From Ptiloglossa arizonensis (lineage: Eukaryota > Arthropoda > Insecta > Hymenoptera > Colletidae), in assembly GCF_051014685.1 (NCBI RefSeq), contig NW_027478400.1:930001-994000 (forward strand): a stretch of DNA of 64,000 nucleotides, read 5' to 3'. The position numbers and the translations under genes are program-made. Under the pieces are notes generated by a model. The model worked only from the letters and a program-made list of their open reading frames with translations, had not been told where the DNA came from and searched no databases. Positions 37,258 to 50,811 of this stretch are shown here, one piece after another. Each line of letters starts with the position of its first letter. Position 1 is the first letter of the stretch.

Positions 37258-40200
37258 AACCAATAACTACAAAGGCATAGGTGAAAAATGCACATACCTT
37301 TGTAATCGGGCGAGTTTCCACTTTCAGATGCAACATGAATTTCTCGAGTTCGTCATTCCGTTCGCGAAATATGGGAGTTTGAAGTTAAGGAATGGTTGAG
37401 AAACAATCAAAATTTTCGCAATTCTGATACTCGAAACCAATATCTACTATGGCCTAGGGCAAAAATACACATACCGTTGTAATCGGGCAAGTTTCTGCTT
37501 TCAGATGCAATAGGAAAATCTCGAGTTCGTCAATCCGATCGCGAGATATGGAAGTTTGAAGTTAAGGAATGCGTTAGAAACCATCAAAATTTTCGCTGGT
37601 ATGATACTCGAAACCAACAACTGGAATGGCCTACGGGAAACGTACACACACCGTTGTAATCGGGCGAGTTTCTGCTTTCAGATGCAACAGGAATTTCTCG
37701 AGTTCGTCAATCCGTTCGCGAGATATGGGGGTTTGAATTTAAGGAATGGTTGAGAAACAATCAAAATTTTCGCTGGTTTGATACTCGAAACCGATAACTG
37801 GAATGGCCTACGGGAAAAGTACACACACCATTGTAATCGGGCGAGATTCTACTTTCAGATGCAACAGGAATTTCTCGAGTTCGTCAATCCGTTCGCGAGA
37901 AATGGGAGTTTGAAGTTAAGGAATGGTTGAGAAATCATCAATATATTCGCAAGTCTGATACTCGAATCCAATAACTACTATGGCCTAGGGGGAAAACACA
38001 CACATCTTTGTAATCGGGCGAGTTTCTACTTTCAGATGCAACAGGAATTTCTCGAGTTCGCCAATCCGTTCGCGAGATATGGGAGTTTGAACTTAAGGAA
38101 TGGTTGAGAAACCATCAAAATTTTCGCAAGTCTGATACTCGAAACCAATAACTACCATGGCCTAGGGCAAAAATACACACACCGTTGTAATCGGGCGAGT
38201 TTCTGCGTTCAGATGCAATAGGAAATTCTCGAGTTCGTCTATCCGTTCGCGAGATATGGAAGTGTGAAGTTAAGGAATGGTTGAGAAACCATCAAAATTT
38301 TCGCTGGTTTGATACTCGAAACCAATAACTGGAATGGCCTAGGGGAGAAGTACACACACCATTGTATTCGGGCGAGTTTCTACTTTCAGATGCAACAGGA
38401 ATTTCTCAAGTTCGTCAATCCGTTCGCGAGATATGGGAGTTTGAAGTTAAGGAATGGTTGAGAAACCATCACAATTTTCGCAAGTCTGATACTCGAAACC
38501 AATAACTACCATGGCCTAGGGCAAAAATACACATACCGATGTAATCGGGCGAGTTTCTGCTTTCAGATGCAATAGGAAATTCTCGAGTACGTCAATCCGT
38601 TCACGAGATGTGGGTGTTGGAAGTTAAGTAATGGTTGAGAAACCATCAAAATTTTCGCAAGTCTGATACTGGAAACCAATAACTACAGTGGCCTAGGGGA
38701 AAAATACACATACCGTTGTAATCGGGCGAGTTTCTGCTTTCAGATGCAATAGGAAATTCTCGAGTTCGTCAAACTGTTCGCGAGATATGGAAGTGTGAAG
38801 TTATGGAATGGTTGAGAAACCATCAAAATTTTCGCAAGTCTGATACTCGAAACCACTAACTGGAATGGCCTAGGGGAAAAGTACACACACCGTTGTAATC
38901 GGGCGAGTTACTGCTTTCAGATGCAACAGGAATTTCTCCAGTTCGTCAATCCGTTCGCGAGATATGGGGGTTTGAAGTTAAGGAATGGTTGAGAAACCAT
39001 CAAAATTTTCGCTGGTTTGATACTCGAAACCAATAACTGGATTGGCCTAGGGGAAACGTACACACACCGTTGTAATCGGGCGAGTTTCTGCTTTCAGATG
39101 CAACAGGAATTTCTCGAGCTCGTCAATCCGATCGCGAGATATGGGAGTGTGAAGTTAAGGAATGGTTGAGAAACCATCAAAATTTTCGCAATTCTGATGC
39201 TAGAAACGAATAACTGGAATGACCTAGGGGAAAAGTACACACACGATTGTAATCGGTCGACTTTCTACTTTCAGAAGCAACAGGAAATAATCGATTTCGT
39301 CCATCCGTTCGCGAGATATGGGAGTTTGAAGTTAAGGAATGCTTGAGAAACCATCAAAATCTTCGCAAGTCTGATACTCGAAACCAATAACTACAAAGCC
39401 CTAGGGGAAAAAGACACATACCATTGTAATCGGGCGAGTTTATACTTTCAGATGCAACAGGAATTACTCGAGCTCGTCAATCCGATCGTGAGATATGGGA
39501 GTTTGAAGTTAAGGAATGGTTGAGAAACCATTAAAATTTTCGCAAGTCTGATACTCGAAACCAATAACTACTATTGCCTAGGGCAAGAATATACATACCG
39601 TTGTAATTGGGCGAGTTTCTGCTTTTAAATGCAAAAGGAATTTCTCGAGTTCGTCAATCCGTTCGCGAGATATGGGAGTTTGAAATTAAGGAATGCTTGA
39701 GAAACCATCTAAATTTTCGCAAGTCTGATACTCGAAACCAATAACTACAAAGCCCTAGGGGAAAAATACACATACCTTTGTAATCGGGCGAGTTTATACT
39801 TTCAGATGCAACAGGAATTTCTCGAGCCCGTCAATCGTTCGCGAGATATGGGAGTTTGAAATTAAGGAATGCTTGAGAAACCATCAAAATATTCGCAAGT
39901 CTGATACTCGAAACCAATAACTGGAATGTCCTATGGGAAAAGTACGCACACCATTGTAATTGGGCGAGTTTCTGCTTTTAAATGCAAAAGGAATTTCTCG
40001 AGTTCGTCAATCCGTTCGCGAGATATGGGAGTTTGAAATTAAGGAATGCTTGAGAAACCATCTAAATTTTCGCAAGTCCGATACTCGAAACCAATAACTA
40101 CAAAGCCCTATGAGAAAGATACACATACCTTTGTAATCGGTCGAGTTTATACTTTCAGATGCAACAGGAATTTCTCGAGCTTGTCAATTCGTTCGCGAGA

Positions 40201-43200
40201 TATGGGAGTTTGAAATTAAGGAACGGTTGAGAAACCATCAAAATTTTCGCAAGTCTGATACTCGAAACCAGTAACTGGAACGGCCTAGGGGAAAAGTACA
40301 AACACCATTGTAATCGGGCAAGTTTTTACTTTCAAATGCAACAGGAATTTCTCGAGTTCGTCAATCCGTACGCGAGATATGGGAGTTTGAAATTAAGGAA
40401 TGCTTGAGAAACCATCAAAATTTTCGCAAGTCTGATACTCGAAACCAATAACTGGAATGTCCTATGGGAAAAGTACGCACACCATTGTAATGGGGCGAGT
40501 TTCTACTTTCAGATGCAGCAGGAATTTCTCGAGTTTGTCAATCCGTTCGTGAGATATGGGAGTTTGAAGTTGAGGAATGGTTGTGAGACCATCACAATTT
40601 TCGGAAGTCTGATACTCGAAACCAATCACTACTACGGCCTAGGGGAAAGATACACATACCTTTGTAATCGGACGAGTTTCTACTTTCCGATGCAACAGGA
40701 ATTTCTCGAGCTCGTCAATCCGTTCGCGAGATATGGGAGTTTGAAGTTATGGAATGGTTGAGAAACCATCAAAATTTTCGCAAGTCTGATACTCGAAACC
40801 AATAACAGGAATGGCCTAGGGTAAAAATTCATATACCGTTGTAACCGGGCGAGTTTCTGCTTTCAGATGCAGTAGGAAATTCTCGAGTTCGTCAATCCGC
40901 TCGCGAGATATGTAAGTGTGAAGTTAAGGAATGGTTGAGAAACCATCAAAACCTTGGCAAGTCTGATACTAGAAACCAATAACTCGAATGGCCTAGGGGA
41001 AAAGTACACATACTATTGTAATCGGGCGAGTTTCTACTTTCAGATGCAACAGGAATTTCTCGAGTTCGTCAATCCGTTCGCGAGAAATGGCAGTTTGAAG
41101 TTAAGGAATGGTTGAGAAACCATCAAAATTTTCGCAAGTCTGATACTCGAAACCAATAACTACTATGGCCTAGGGCAAAAATGCACATACCGTTGTAACC
41201 GGGCGAGTTTCTGCTTTCAGATGCAATAGGAAATTCTCGAGTTCGTCAATCCGTTCGCGAGATATGTAAGTGTGAAGTTAAGGAATGGTTGAGAAACCAT
41301 CAAAACTTTCGCAGGTCTGATACTCGAAACCAATAACTGGATTGACCTAGGGGAAGAGTACACACACCATTCTAATCGGGCGAGTTTCTAGTTTCAGATA
41401 CAACAGGAATTTCTCGAGTTCGTCAATGGGTTCCCGAGATATGGGAGTTTGAAGTTAAGGAATGCTTGAGAAACCATCAAAATTTTCACACGTCTGATAC
41501 ACGAAACCAGTAACTACTATGGCCTAGGGCAAAAATGCACATACCGTTGTAATCGGGCGACTTTCTGCTTTCAGATGCAACAGGAATTTCTCGAGTTCGT
41601 CAATCCGTTCGCGAGATATGGGAGTTTGAAGTGAAGGAATGATTGAGAAACCATCAAAATTTTCGCTGGTCTGATACTCGAAACCAATAACTGGAATGGC
41701 CTAGGGGAAAAGTATACAGACCATTGTAATCGAGCGAGTTTCTACTTTCAGATGCAACAGGAATTTCTCGAGTTCGTCAATCCGTTCGCGAGATATGGGA
41801 GTTTGAAATTAAGGAACGGTTGAGGAAACATCAAAATTTTCGCAATTCTGATACTCGAAACCAATAACAGGAATGGCCTGGGGGAAAAGTACACACACCA
41901 TTGTAATCGGTCGACTTTCTACTTTCAGAAGCAACAGGAAATAATCGAGTTCGTCAATCCGTTCGCGAGATATGGGAGTTTGAAGTTATGGAATGCTTGA
42001 GAAACCATCAAAATTTTCGCAAGTCGGATACTCGAAACCAATAACTACAAAGCCCTAGGGGAAAAATACACATACCTTTGTAATAGGGCGAGTTTCTACT
42101 TTCAGATGCAGCAGGAATTTCTCGAGCTCGTCAATCCGTTCGCGAGATATGGGAGTTTGAAGTTAAGGAATGGTTGAGAAACCATCAAAATTTTCGCTGG
42201 TCTGTTTCTCGAAACCAATAACTGGAATGGCCTAGGGGAAAAGTACACACACACCATTGTAATCGGGCGTGTTTCTACTTTCAGATGCAACAGGAATTTC
42301 TGGTGTTCGTCAATCCGTTCGCGAGATATGGGAGTTTGAAGTTAAGGAATGGTTGAGAAACCATCAAAATTTTCGCAAGTCTAATACTCGAAACCAATAA
42401 CTACTATGGCCTAGGGCTAAAATGCACATACCGTTGTAATCGGGCGAGATTCTGCTTTCAGATGCAACAGGAATTTCTCGAGTTCGTCAATCCGTTCGCG
42501 AGATATGGGAGTTTGAAGTTAAGGAATGGTTGAGAAACCATCAAAATGTTCGCAAGTCTGATACTCGAAACTAATAACTACAAAGGCCTAGGGGAAAAAC
42601 ACACATATGTTTGTAATCGGACGAGTTCCTACTTTCAGATGCAACAGGAATTTCTCGAGTGCGTCAATCCGTCGCGAGATTTGGGAATTTGAAGATAACG
42701 AATGGTTGAGAAACCATCAAAATTTTCGCTGGTCTGATACTCGAAACCAATAACTGGAATGGCCTAGGGGAAAAGTACACAGACCATTGTAATCGGGCTA
42801 GTTTCCACTTTCAGATGCAACAGGAATTTCTCGAGTTCGTCTATCCGTTCGCGAGATATGGGAGTTTGAAGTTATTGAACGGTTGAAAAACCATCAAAAT
42901 TGTCGCAATTTTGATGCTAGAAACGAATAACTGGAATGGCCTAGGGGAAAAGTACGCACACCATTGTAATCGGGCGAGTTTTTACTTTCGGATGCAACAG
43001 GAATTTCTCGAGTTCATCAATCCGTTCGCGAGATATGGGAGTTTGAAGTTAAGGAATGGTTGAGAAACCATCAAAATGTTCGCAAGTCTGATACTCGAAA
43101 CTAATAACTACAAAGGCCTAGGGGAAAAATACACATACCTTTGTAATCGGGCGAGTTTCCACTTTCAGATGCAACAGGAATTTCTCGAGTTCGTCTATCC

Positions 43201-44473
43201 GTTCGCGAGATGTGGGAGTTTGAAGTTATTGAACGGTTGAGAAACCATCAAAATTGTCGCTGGTCTGATACACGAAACCAATAACTGGAATGGCCTAGGG
43301 GAAAAGTACACACACCATTGAAATGGGGCGAGTTTCTACTTTCAGATGCAAAAGGAATTTCTCAAGTTCGTCAATCCTTTCGCGAGGTATGGGAGTTTAG
43401 AGTTAAGGAATGGTTGAGAAACCATCAAAATTTTCGCAAGTCTGATACTCGAAACTAATAACTACTATGGCCTAGGGCAAAAATACACATACCTTTGTAA
43501 TCGGGCGAGTTTCTACTTTCAGGTGCAACAGGAATTTCTCGAGTTCGTCAATCCGTTCGCGAGATATGGGAGTTTGAAGTTAAGGAATGGTTGAGAAACC
43601 ATCAAAATTTTCGCAATTCTGATGCTAGAGACGAATAGCTGGAATGACCTAGGGGAAAAGTACACACACCATTGTAATCGGTCAAGTTTCTGCTTTCAGA
43701 TGCAACAGGAATTTCTCGAGTTCGTCAATTCCTTCGCGAGATATGGGAGTTTGAAGTTAAGGAATGGTTGAGGAACCATCAAAATTTTCGCAAGTTTGAT
43801 ACTCGAAACCAATAACTACAGTGGCCTAGGGCAAAAATACACATACCTTTGCAATCGGGCGAGTTCCTGCTTTCAGATGCAACAGGAATTTCTCGAGTTC
43901 GTCAATCCGTTCGCGAGATATGGGAGTTTGAAGTTAAGGATTGGTTGAGCAACCATCAAAATCTTCGCAAGTCTGATACTCGAAACCAATAACTACAATG
44001 GCCTAGGGGAAAAATACACATAGCGTTGTAATCGGGAGAGTTTCTTCTTCCAGATGCAACCGGAATTTCTGTTGTTCGTCAATCCGTTCGCGAGATATGG
44101 GAGTTTGAAGTTTAGGAATAGTTGAGAAACCATCACAATTTTCGCAAGTCTGATACTCGAAACCAATAACTGCTATAGCCTAGGGGAAAAATACACATAC
44201 CTTTGTAACCGGGCGAGTTTCTACTTTCAGATGCAACAGGAATTTCTCGAGTTCGTCAATCCGTTCGCGAGATATGGGTGTTTGAAGTTAAGGAATGGTT
44301 GACAAACCATCAAACTTTTCGCAAGTTAGATACTCGAAACCAACAACTGGAATGGCCTAGGGGAAAAGTACACACACCATTGTAATGGGGCGAGTATCTA
44401 CTTTCAGATGCAACAGGAATTTCTCGAGTTCGTCAATCCGTTCGCGAGATATGGGTGTTTGAAGTTAAGGAAT

Positions 44474-45181
44474 GGTTGACAAACCATCAAAATTTTCGCA
44501 AGTCTGATACTCGAAACCAATAGCTACAAAGGCTTAGGGGAAAAATACACACACCGTTGTAAGCGGGAGAGTTTCTTCTTCCAGATGCAACCGGAATTTC
44601 TCGAGTTCGTCAATCCGTTCGCGAGATATGGGAGTTTGAATTTAAGGAATGGTTGATAAACCATCAAAATTTTCGCAAGTCTGACACTCGAAACCAATAA
44701 CTACAAAGTCTTACGGGAAAAATACACACACCGTTGTAATCGGGAGAGTTTCTACTTCCAGATGCAACCGGAATTTCTCGAGTTCGTCGATCCGTTCGCG
44801 AGATATGGGAGTTTGAAGTTAAGGAATGGTTGAGAAACCATCACAATTTTCGCAAGGCTGATACTCGAAACCAATAAATACTATGGCCTAGGGCAAAAAT
44901 ACACATAGCGTTGTAATCGGGCGAGCCACTGCTTTCATATGCAACAGGAATTTCTCGAGTTCGTCTATCCGTTCGCGAGATATGGGAGTTTGAAATTAAG
45001 GAATGGTTGAGAAACCATCAAAATTTTCGCAAGTCTGATACTCGAAATCAATAACTACCAAGACCTAGGGGAAAAATACACATACCTTTGTAATAGGGCG
45101 AGCTTCTACTTTCAGATGGAACAAGAATTTCTCGAGCTCGTCAATCCGTTCGCGAGATATGGGAGTTTGAAGTTAAGGAAT
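44474..45181. repeat. Partial forerunner of the right-hand HOR (4 monomers)
   Basis: Four monomers (708 bp, exactly 4 x 177) with the GTAAGCGGGAGAG box monomer, then GTCTTACGGG, AAGGCTGATACTCG and CTACCAAGACC monomers, the same order as the HOR's last monomers. It marks the left edge of the second HOR domain. Its box monomer (CENP-B-like site 44552-44568) lacks the GCCCAGGGG change of the later units, so it may preserve an earlier state. Confidence 0.78.
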
Positions 45182-45259
45182 GGTTGAGAAACCATCAAAA
45201 TTTTCGCAAGTCTGATACTCGAAACCAATAGCTACAATGGCCCAGGGGAAAAATACACA

Positions 45260-45276
45260 TACCGTTGTAAGCGGGA
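45260..45276 (+). other. CENP-B-box-like site (one per right-hand HOR unit)
   Basis: The 17-mer TACCGTTGTAAGCGGGA matches the mammalian CENP-B box (YTTCGTTGGAARCGGGA) at 14 of 17 positions, and 7 of the 9 positions usually taken as essential; the TT of TTCG is AC here. The same 17-mer starts at 47721, 50890, 51421, 53366, 55651, 58289, 60750 and 63388, and a C-initial form at 44552. Other monomers have weaker versions (TAATCGGGCG). Binding by CENP-B or a related pogo-type protein is unproven, and the mismatches are at functionally important positions. Confidence 0.4.
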
Positions 45277-46624
45277 GAGTTTCTTCTTCCAGATGCAACC
45301 GGAATTTCTCGAGTTCGTCAATCCGTTCGCGAGATATGGGAGTTTGAAGTTAAGGAATGGTTGAGAAACCATCAAAATTTTCGCAATTCTGATGCTCGAA
45401 ACGAATAACTGGAATGACCTAGGGGAAAAGTACACAGACCATTGCAATCGGTCGAGCTTCTACTTTCAGATGCAACAGGAAATAATCGAGTTCGTCAATC
45501 CGTTCGCCAGATATGGGAGTTTGAAGTTAAGGAATGCTTGAGAACCATCAAAATTTTCGCAAGTCTGATACACGAAACCAATAACTGGAATGGCCTAGGG
45601 GAATAGTACACACACCATTGTAATGGGACGAGTTTCTACTTTCAGATGCAACAGGAACTCCTCGAGTTCGTCAATCCGTTCGCGAGATATGGGAGTTTGA
45701 AGTTAAGGAATGGTTGAGAGACCATCACAGTTTTCGCAAGTCTGATACACGAAACCAATAACTACTATGGCCTAGGGGAAAAATACACATACCTTTGTAA
45801 TCGGGCGAGTTTCTACTTTCAGATACAACAGGAATTTCTCGAGTTTGTCATTCCGTTCGCGAGATATTGGTGTTTGAAGGTAAGGAATGGTTGAGAACCA
45901 TTAAAACTTTCGCTGGTCTGATACTCGAAACCAATAACTGGAATGGCCTAGGGCAAAAATACACATACCTTTGTAATCGGGCGAGTTTCTACTTTCAGGT
46001 GCAACAGGAATTTCTCGAGTTCGTCAATCCGTTCGCGAGATATGGGAGTTTGAAGTTAAGGAATGGTAGAGAAACCATCAAAATTTTCGCAATTCTGATG
46101 CTAGAAACCAATAACTACAATGGCCTCGGGAAAAAATACACATAGCGTTGTAATCGGGAGAGTTTCTTCTTCCAGATGCAACCGGAATTTCTCGTGCTCG
46201 TCAATCGGTTCGCGAGATATGGGAGTTTGAAGTTAAGGAAAGGTTGAGAGACCATCACAATTTTCGCAAGTCTGATACTCGATACCAATAACTACTATGG
46301 CCTAGGGGAAAAATACACATACCTTTGTAACCGGGCGAGTTTCTACTTTCAGATGCAACAGGAATTTCTCGAGTTCGTCAATCCGTTCGCGAGATATGGG
46401 AGTTTGAAATTAAGGAATGGTTGAGAAACAATCACAATTTTCGCAAGTCTGATACTCGAAACCAATAACTACTGTGGCCTAGGGGAAAAATACACATACC
46501 TTTGTAGTTAGGCGAGTTTCTACTTTCAGATGCAACAGGAATTTCTCGAGTTCGTCAATACGTTCGCGAGATATGGGAGTTTGAATTTAAGGAATGGTTG
46601 ATAAACCAACAAAATTTTCGCAAG

Positions 46625-46645
46625 TGTGACACTCGAAGACCTAGG
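46625..46645. repeat. Monomer with 15-bp deletion
   Basis: GACACTCGAAGACCTAGG lacks 15 bases between CTCGAA and CCTAGG, giving a 162-bp monomer. It recurs near 49800, 54559, 57196, 59658 and 62295, once per right-hand HOR unit where that part of the unit is kept. Two sub-forms exist: ACACTCGAAG (46630, 49800, 62295) and ACACACGAAG (54559, 57196, 59658). Confidence 0.9.
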
Positions 46646-47642
46646 GGAGAAATACACATAGCTTTGTAATCGGGCGAGCTTCTACTTTCAGATGGAACAG
46701 GAATTTCTCAAGCTCGTCAATCCGTTCGCGAGATATGGGAGTTTGAAGTTAAGGAATGGTTGAGAAACCATCACAATTTTCCCAAGTCTGATACTCCAAA
46801 CCAATAACTACAATGGCCTAGGTGAAAAATGCACATGCAGTAGTAATCGGGCGAGCTACTGCTTTCAGATGCAACAGGAACGTCTCGAGTTCGTCAATCC
46901 GTTCGCGAGATATGGGAGTTTGAAGTCAAGGAACGGTTGAGAAACCATCAAAATTTTCGCAAGTCTGATACTCGAAACCAATAACTACTGTGGCCTAGGG
47001 CAAAAATACACATACCATTGTAATCGGGCGAGTTTCTGCTTTCAGATGCAACAGGAATTTCTCGAGTTCGTCAATACGTTCGCGAGATATGGGAGTTTGA
47101 ATTTAAGGAATGGTTGATAAACCATCAAAATTTTCGCAAGTCTGACACTCGAAACCAATAACTACAAAGTCTTACGGGAAAAATACACACACCGTTGTAA
47201 TCGGGAGAGTTTCTACTTCCAGATGCAACCGGAATTTCTCGAGTTCGTCGATCCGTTCGCGAGATATGGGAGTTTGAAGTTAAGGAATGGTTGAGAAACC
47301 ATCACAATTTTCGCAAGGCTGATACTCGAAACCAATAAATACTATGGCCTAGGGCAAAAATACACATACCGTTGTAATCGGGCGAGCCACTGCTTTCATA
47401 TGCAACAGGAATTTCTCGAGTTCGTCTATCCGTTCGCGAGATATGGGAGTTTGAAATTAAGGAATGGTTGAGAAACCATCAAAATTTTCGCAAGTCTGAT
47501 ACTCGAAATCAATAACTACCAAGACCTAGGGGAAAAATACACATACCTTTGTAATAGGGCGAGCTTCTACTTTCAGATGGAACAAGAATTACTCGAGCTC
47601 GTCAATCCGTTCGCGAGATATGGGAGTTTGAAGTTAAGGAAT

Positions 47643-50600
47643 GGTTGAGAAACCATCAAAATTTTCGCAAGTCTGATACTCGAAACCAATAGCTACAATG
47701 GCCCAGTGGAAAAATACACATACCGTTGTAAGCGGGAGAGTTTCTTCTTCCAGATGCAACCGGAATTTCTCGAGTTCGTCAATCCGTTCGCGAGATATGG
47801 GAGTTTGAAGTTAAGGAATGGTTGAGAAACCATCAAAATTTTCGCAATTCTGATGCTCGAAACGAATAACTGGAATGACCTAGGGGAAAAGTACACAGAC
47901 CATTGCAATCGGTCGAGCTTCTACTTTCAGATGCAACAGGAAATAATCGAGTTCGTCAATCGGTTCGCCAGATATGGGAGTTTGAAGTTAAGGAATGCTT
48001 GAGAACCATCAAAATTTTCGCAAGTCTGATACACGAAACCAATAACTGGATTGGCCTAGGGGAATAGTACACACACCATTGTAATGGGACGAGTTTCTAC
48101 TTTCAGATGCAACAGGAACTCCTCGAGTTCGTCAATCCGTTCGCGAGATATGGGAGTTTGAAGTTAAGGAATGGTTGAGAGACCATCACAGTTTTCGCAA
48201 GTCTGATACACGAAACCAATAACTACTATGGCCTAGGGGAAAAATGCACATACCTTTGTAATCGGGCGAGTTTCTACTTTCAGATACAACAGGAATTTCT
48301 CGAGTTTGTCATTCCGTTCGCGAGATATTGGTGTTTGAAGGTAAGGAATGGTTGAGAACCATTAAAACTTTCGCTGGTCTGATACTCGAAACCAATAACT
48401 GGAATGGCCTAGGGCAAAAATACACATACCTTTGTAATCGGGCGAGTTTCTACTTTCAGGTGCAACAGGAATTTCTCGAGTTCGTCAATCCGTTCGCGAG
48501 ATATGGGAGTTTGAAGTTAAGGAATGGTAGAGAAACCATCAAAATTTTCGCAATTCTGATGCTAGAAACCAATAACTACAATGGCCTAGGGGAAAAATAC
48601 ACATAGCGTTTTAATCGGGAGAGTTTCTTCTTCCAGATGCAACCGGAATTTCTCGTGTTCGTCAATCGGTTCGCGAGATATGGGAGTTTGAAGTTAAGGA
48701 AAGGTTGAGAGACCATCACAATTTTCGCAAGTCTGATACGCGATACCAATAACTACTATGGCCTAGGGGAAAAATACACATACCTTTGTAACCGGGCGAG
48801 TTTCTACTTTCAGATGCAACAGGAATTTCTCGAGTTCGTCAATCCGTTCGCGAGATATGGGAGTTTGAAGTTAAGGAATGGTTGAGAAACCATCACAATT
48901 TTCCCAAGTCTGATACTCCAAACCAATAACTACAATGGCCTAGGTGAAAAATGCACATGCAGTAGTAATCGGGCGAGCTACTGCTTTCAGATGCAACAGG
49001 AACGTCTCGAGTTCGTCAATCCGTTCGAGAGATATGGGAGTTTGAAGTTAAGGAACGGTTGAGAAACCATCAAAATTTTCGCAAGTCTGATACTCGAAAC
49101 CAATAACTACTGTGGCCTAGGGCAAAAATACACATACCATTGTAATCGGGCGAGTTTCTGCTTTCAGATGCAACAGGAATTTCTCGAGTTCGTCAATACG
49201 TTCGCGAGATATGGGAGTTTGAATTTAAGGAATGGTTGATAAACCATCAAAATTTTCGCAAGTCTGACACTCGAAACCAATAACTACAAAGTCTTACGGG
49301 AAAAATACACACACTGTTGTAATCGGGAGAGTTTCTACTTCCAGATGCAACCGGAATTTCTCGAGTTCGTCGATCCGTTCGCGAGATATGGGAGTTTGAA
49401 GTTAAGGAATGGTTGAGAAACCATCACAATTTTCGCAAGGCTGATACTCGAAACCAATAAATACTATGGCCTAGGGCAAAAATACACATACCGTTGTAAT
49501 CGGGCGAGCCACTGCTTTCATATGCAACAGGAATTTCTCGAGTTCGTCTATCCGTTCGCGAGATATGGGAGTTTGAAATTAAGGAATGGTTGAGAAACCA
49601 TCAAAATTTTCGCAAGTCTGATACTCGAAATCAATAACTACCAAGACCTAGGGGAAAAATACACATACCTTTGTAATAGGGCGAGCTTCTACTTTCAGAT
49701 GGAACAAGAATTTCTCGAGTTCGTCAATCCGTTCGCGAGATATGGGAGTTTGAAGTTAAGGAATGGTTGAGAAACCATCAAAATTTTCGCAAGTCTGACA
49801 CTCGAAGACCTAGGGGAAAAATACACATAGCTTTGTAATCGGGCGAGCTTCTACTTTCAGATGGAACAGGAATTTCTCAAGCTCGTCAATCCGATCGCGA
49901 GATATGGGAGTTTGAAGTTAAGGAATGGTTGAGAAACCATCACAATTTTCCCAAGTCTGATACTCCAAACCAATAACTACAATGGCCTAGGTGAAAAATG
50001 CACATGCAGTAGTAATCGGGCGAGCTACTGCTTTCAGATGCAACAGGAACGTCTCGAGTTCGTCAATCCGTTCGCGAGATATGGGAGTTTGAAGTTAAGG
50101 AACGGTTGAGAAACCATCAAAATTTTCGCAAGTCTGATACTCGAAACCAATAACTACTGTGGCCTAGGGCAAAAATACACATACCATTGTAATCGGGCGA
50201 GTTTCTGCTTTCAGATGCAACAGGAATTTCTCGAGTTCGTCAATACGTTCGCGAGATATGGGAGTTTGAATTTAAGGAATGGTTGATAAACCATCAAAAT
50301 TTTCGCAAGTCTGACACTCGATACCAATAACTACAAAGTCTTACGGGAAAAATACACACACCGTTGTAATCGGGAGAGTTTCTACTTCCAGATGCAACCG
50401 GAATTTCTCGAGTTCGTCGATCCGTTCGCGAGATACGGGAGTTTGAAGTTAAGGAATGGTTGAGAAACCATCACAATTTTCGCAAGGCTGATACTCGAAA
50501 CCAATAAATACTATGGCCTAGGGCAAAAATACACATACCGTTGTAATCGGGCGAGCCACTGCTTTCATATGCAACAGGAATTTCTCGAGTTCGTCTATCC

Positions 50601-50811
50601 GTTCGCGAGATATGGGAGTTTGAAGTTAAGGAATGGTTGAGAAACCATCAAAATTTTCGCAAGTCTGATACTCGAAATCAATAACTACCAAGACCTAGGG
50701 GAAAAATACACATACCTTTGTAATAGGGCGAGCTTCTACTTTCAGATGGAACAAGAATTTCTCGAGCTCGTCAATCCGTTCGCGAGATATGGGAGTTTGA
50801 AGTTAAGGAAT
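47643..50811. repeat. Right-hand HOR unit 2 (3169 bp, 18 monomers, internal duplication)
   Basis: Starts like unit 1 (box site 47721-47737, GGGGAATAGTACAC form) but carries the last part of the unit twice: TTTTCCCAAG monomers lie at about 48894 and 49941, 1047 bases apart (six monomers less the 15-bp deletion near 49803). Eighteen monomers less 17 bases gives 3169, as measured. Several monomers between GGTTGAGAGACC and TTTTCCCAAG are missing before the first of the two copies, so both a deletion and a duplication occurred. Confidence 0.87.

Larger units (their letters stand above)
32451..44473. repeat. Divergent, largely monomeric domain
   Basis: About 68 monomers in which I could follow no long-range HOR. 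Variant combinations change from one monomer to the next, with many private substitutions (for example GAAGCAACAGGAAATAATCG, CTTTTAAATGCAAAAGG, and the 2-base AC insertion at about 42243-42254). Only local duplications are seen: adjacent monomers 33323-33499 and 33500-33676; segments near 32850 and 34442 (offset 1592, nine monomers less one base); and 35385-36018 with 36624-37257. The high divergence suggests older or less often homogenised satellite between two HOR domains. No gene or mobile element was seen. Confidence 0.85.
45182..47642. repeat. Right-hand HOR unit 1 (2461 bp, 14 monomers)
   Basis: Fourteen monomers: 14 x 177 = 2478, less a 15-bp deletion (ACTCGAAGACCTAGG near 46630) and two single-base deletions (CTTGAGAACC near 45540 and GTTGAGAACC near 45893), giving 2461. 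Diagnostic order: GTAAGCGGGAGAG box monomer (site 45260-45276), CATTGCAATCGG, CTTGAGAACC, CACAGTTTTCG, CATTAAAACTTTCG, GGTAGAGAAACC, GGTTGAGAGACC, ACAATCACAATT, the 15-bp-deleted monomer, TTTTCCCAAG with GCAGTAGTAATC, CTACTGTGGCC, GTCTTACGGG, AAGGCTGATAC, CTACCAAGACC. It has the GGGGAATAGTACAC form in monomer 3. Confidence 0.9.

Noticed and set aside
42241..42260. Microsatellite-like AC expansion (GTACACACACACC)
   Set aside because: It is a single extra AC in the normal GTACACACACC stretch of one monomer, ordinary slippage.
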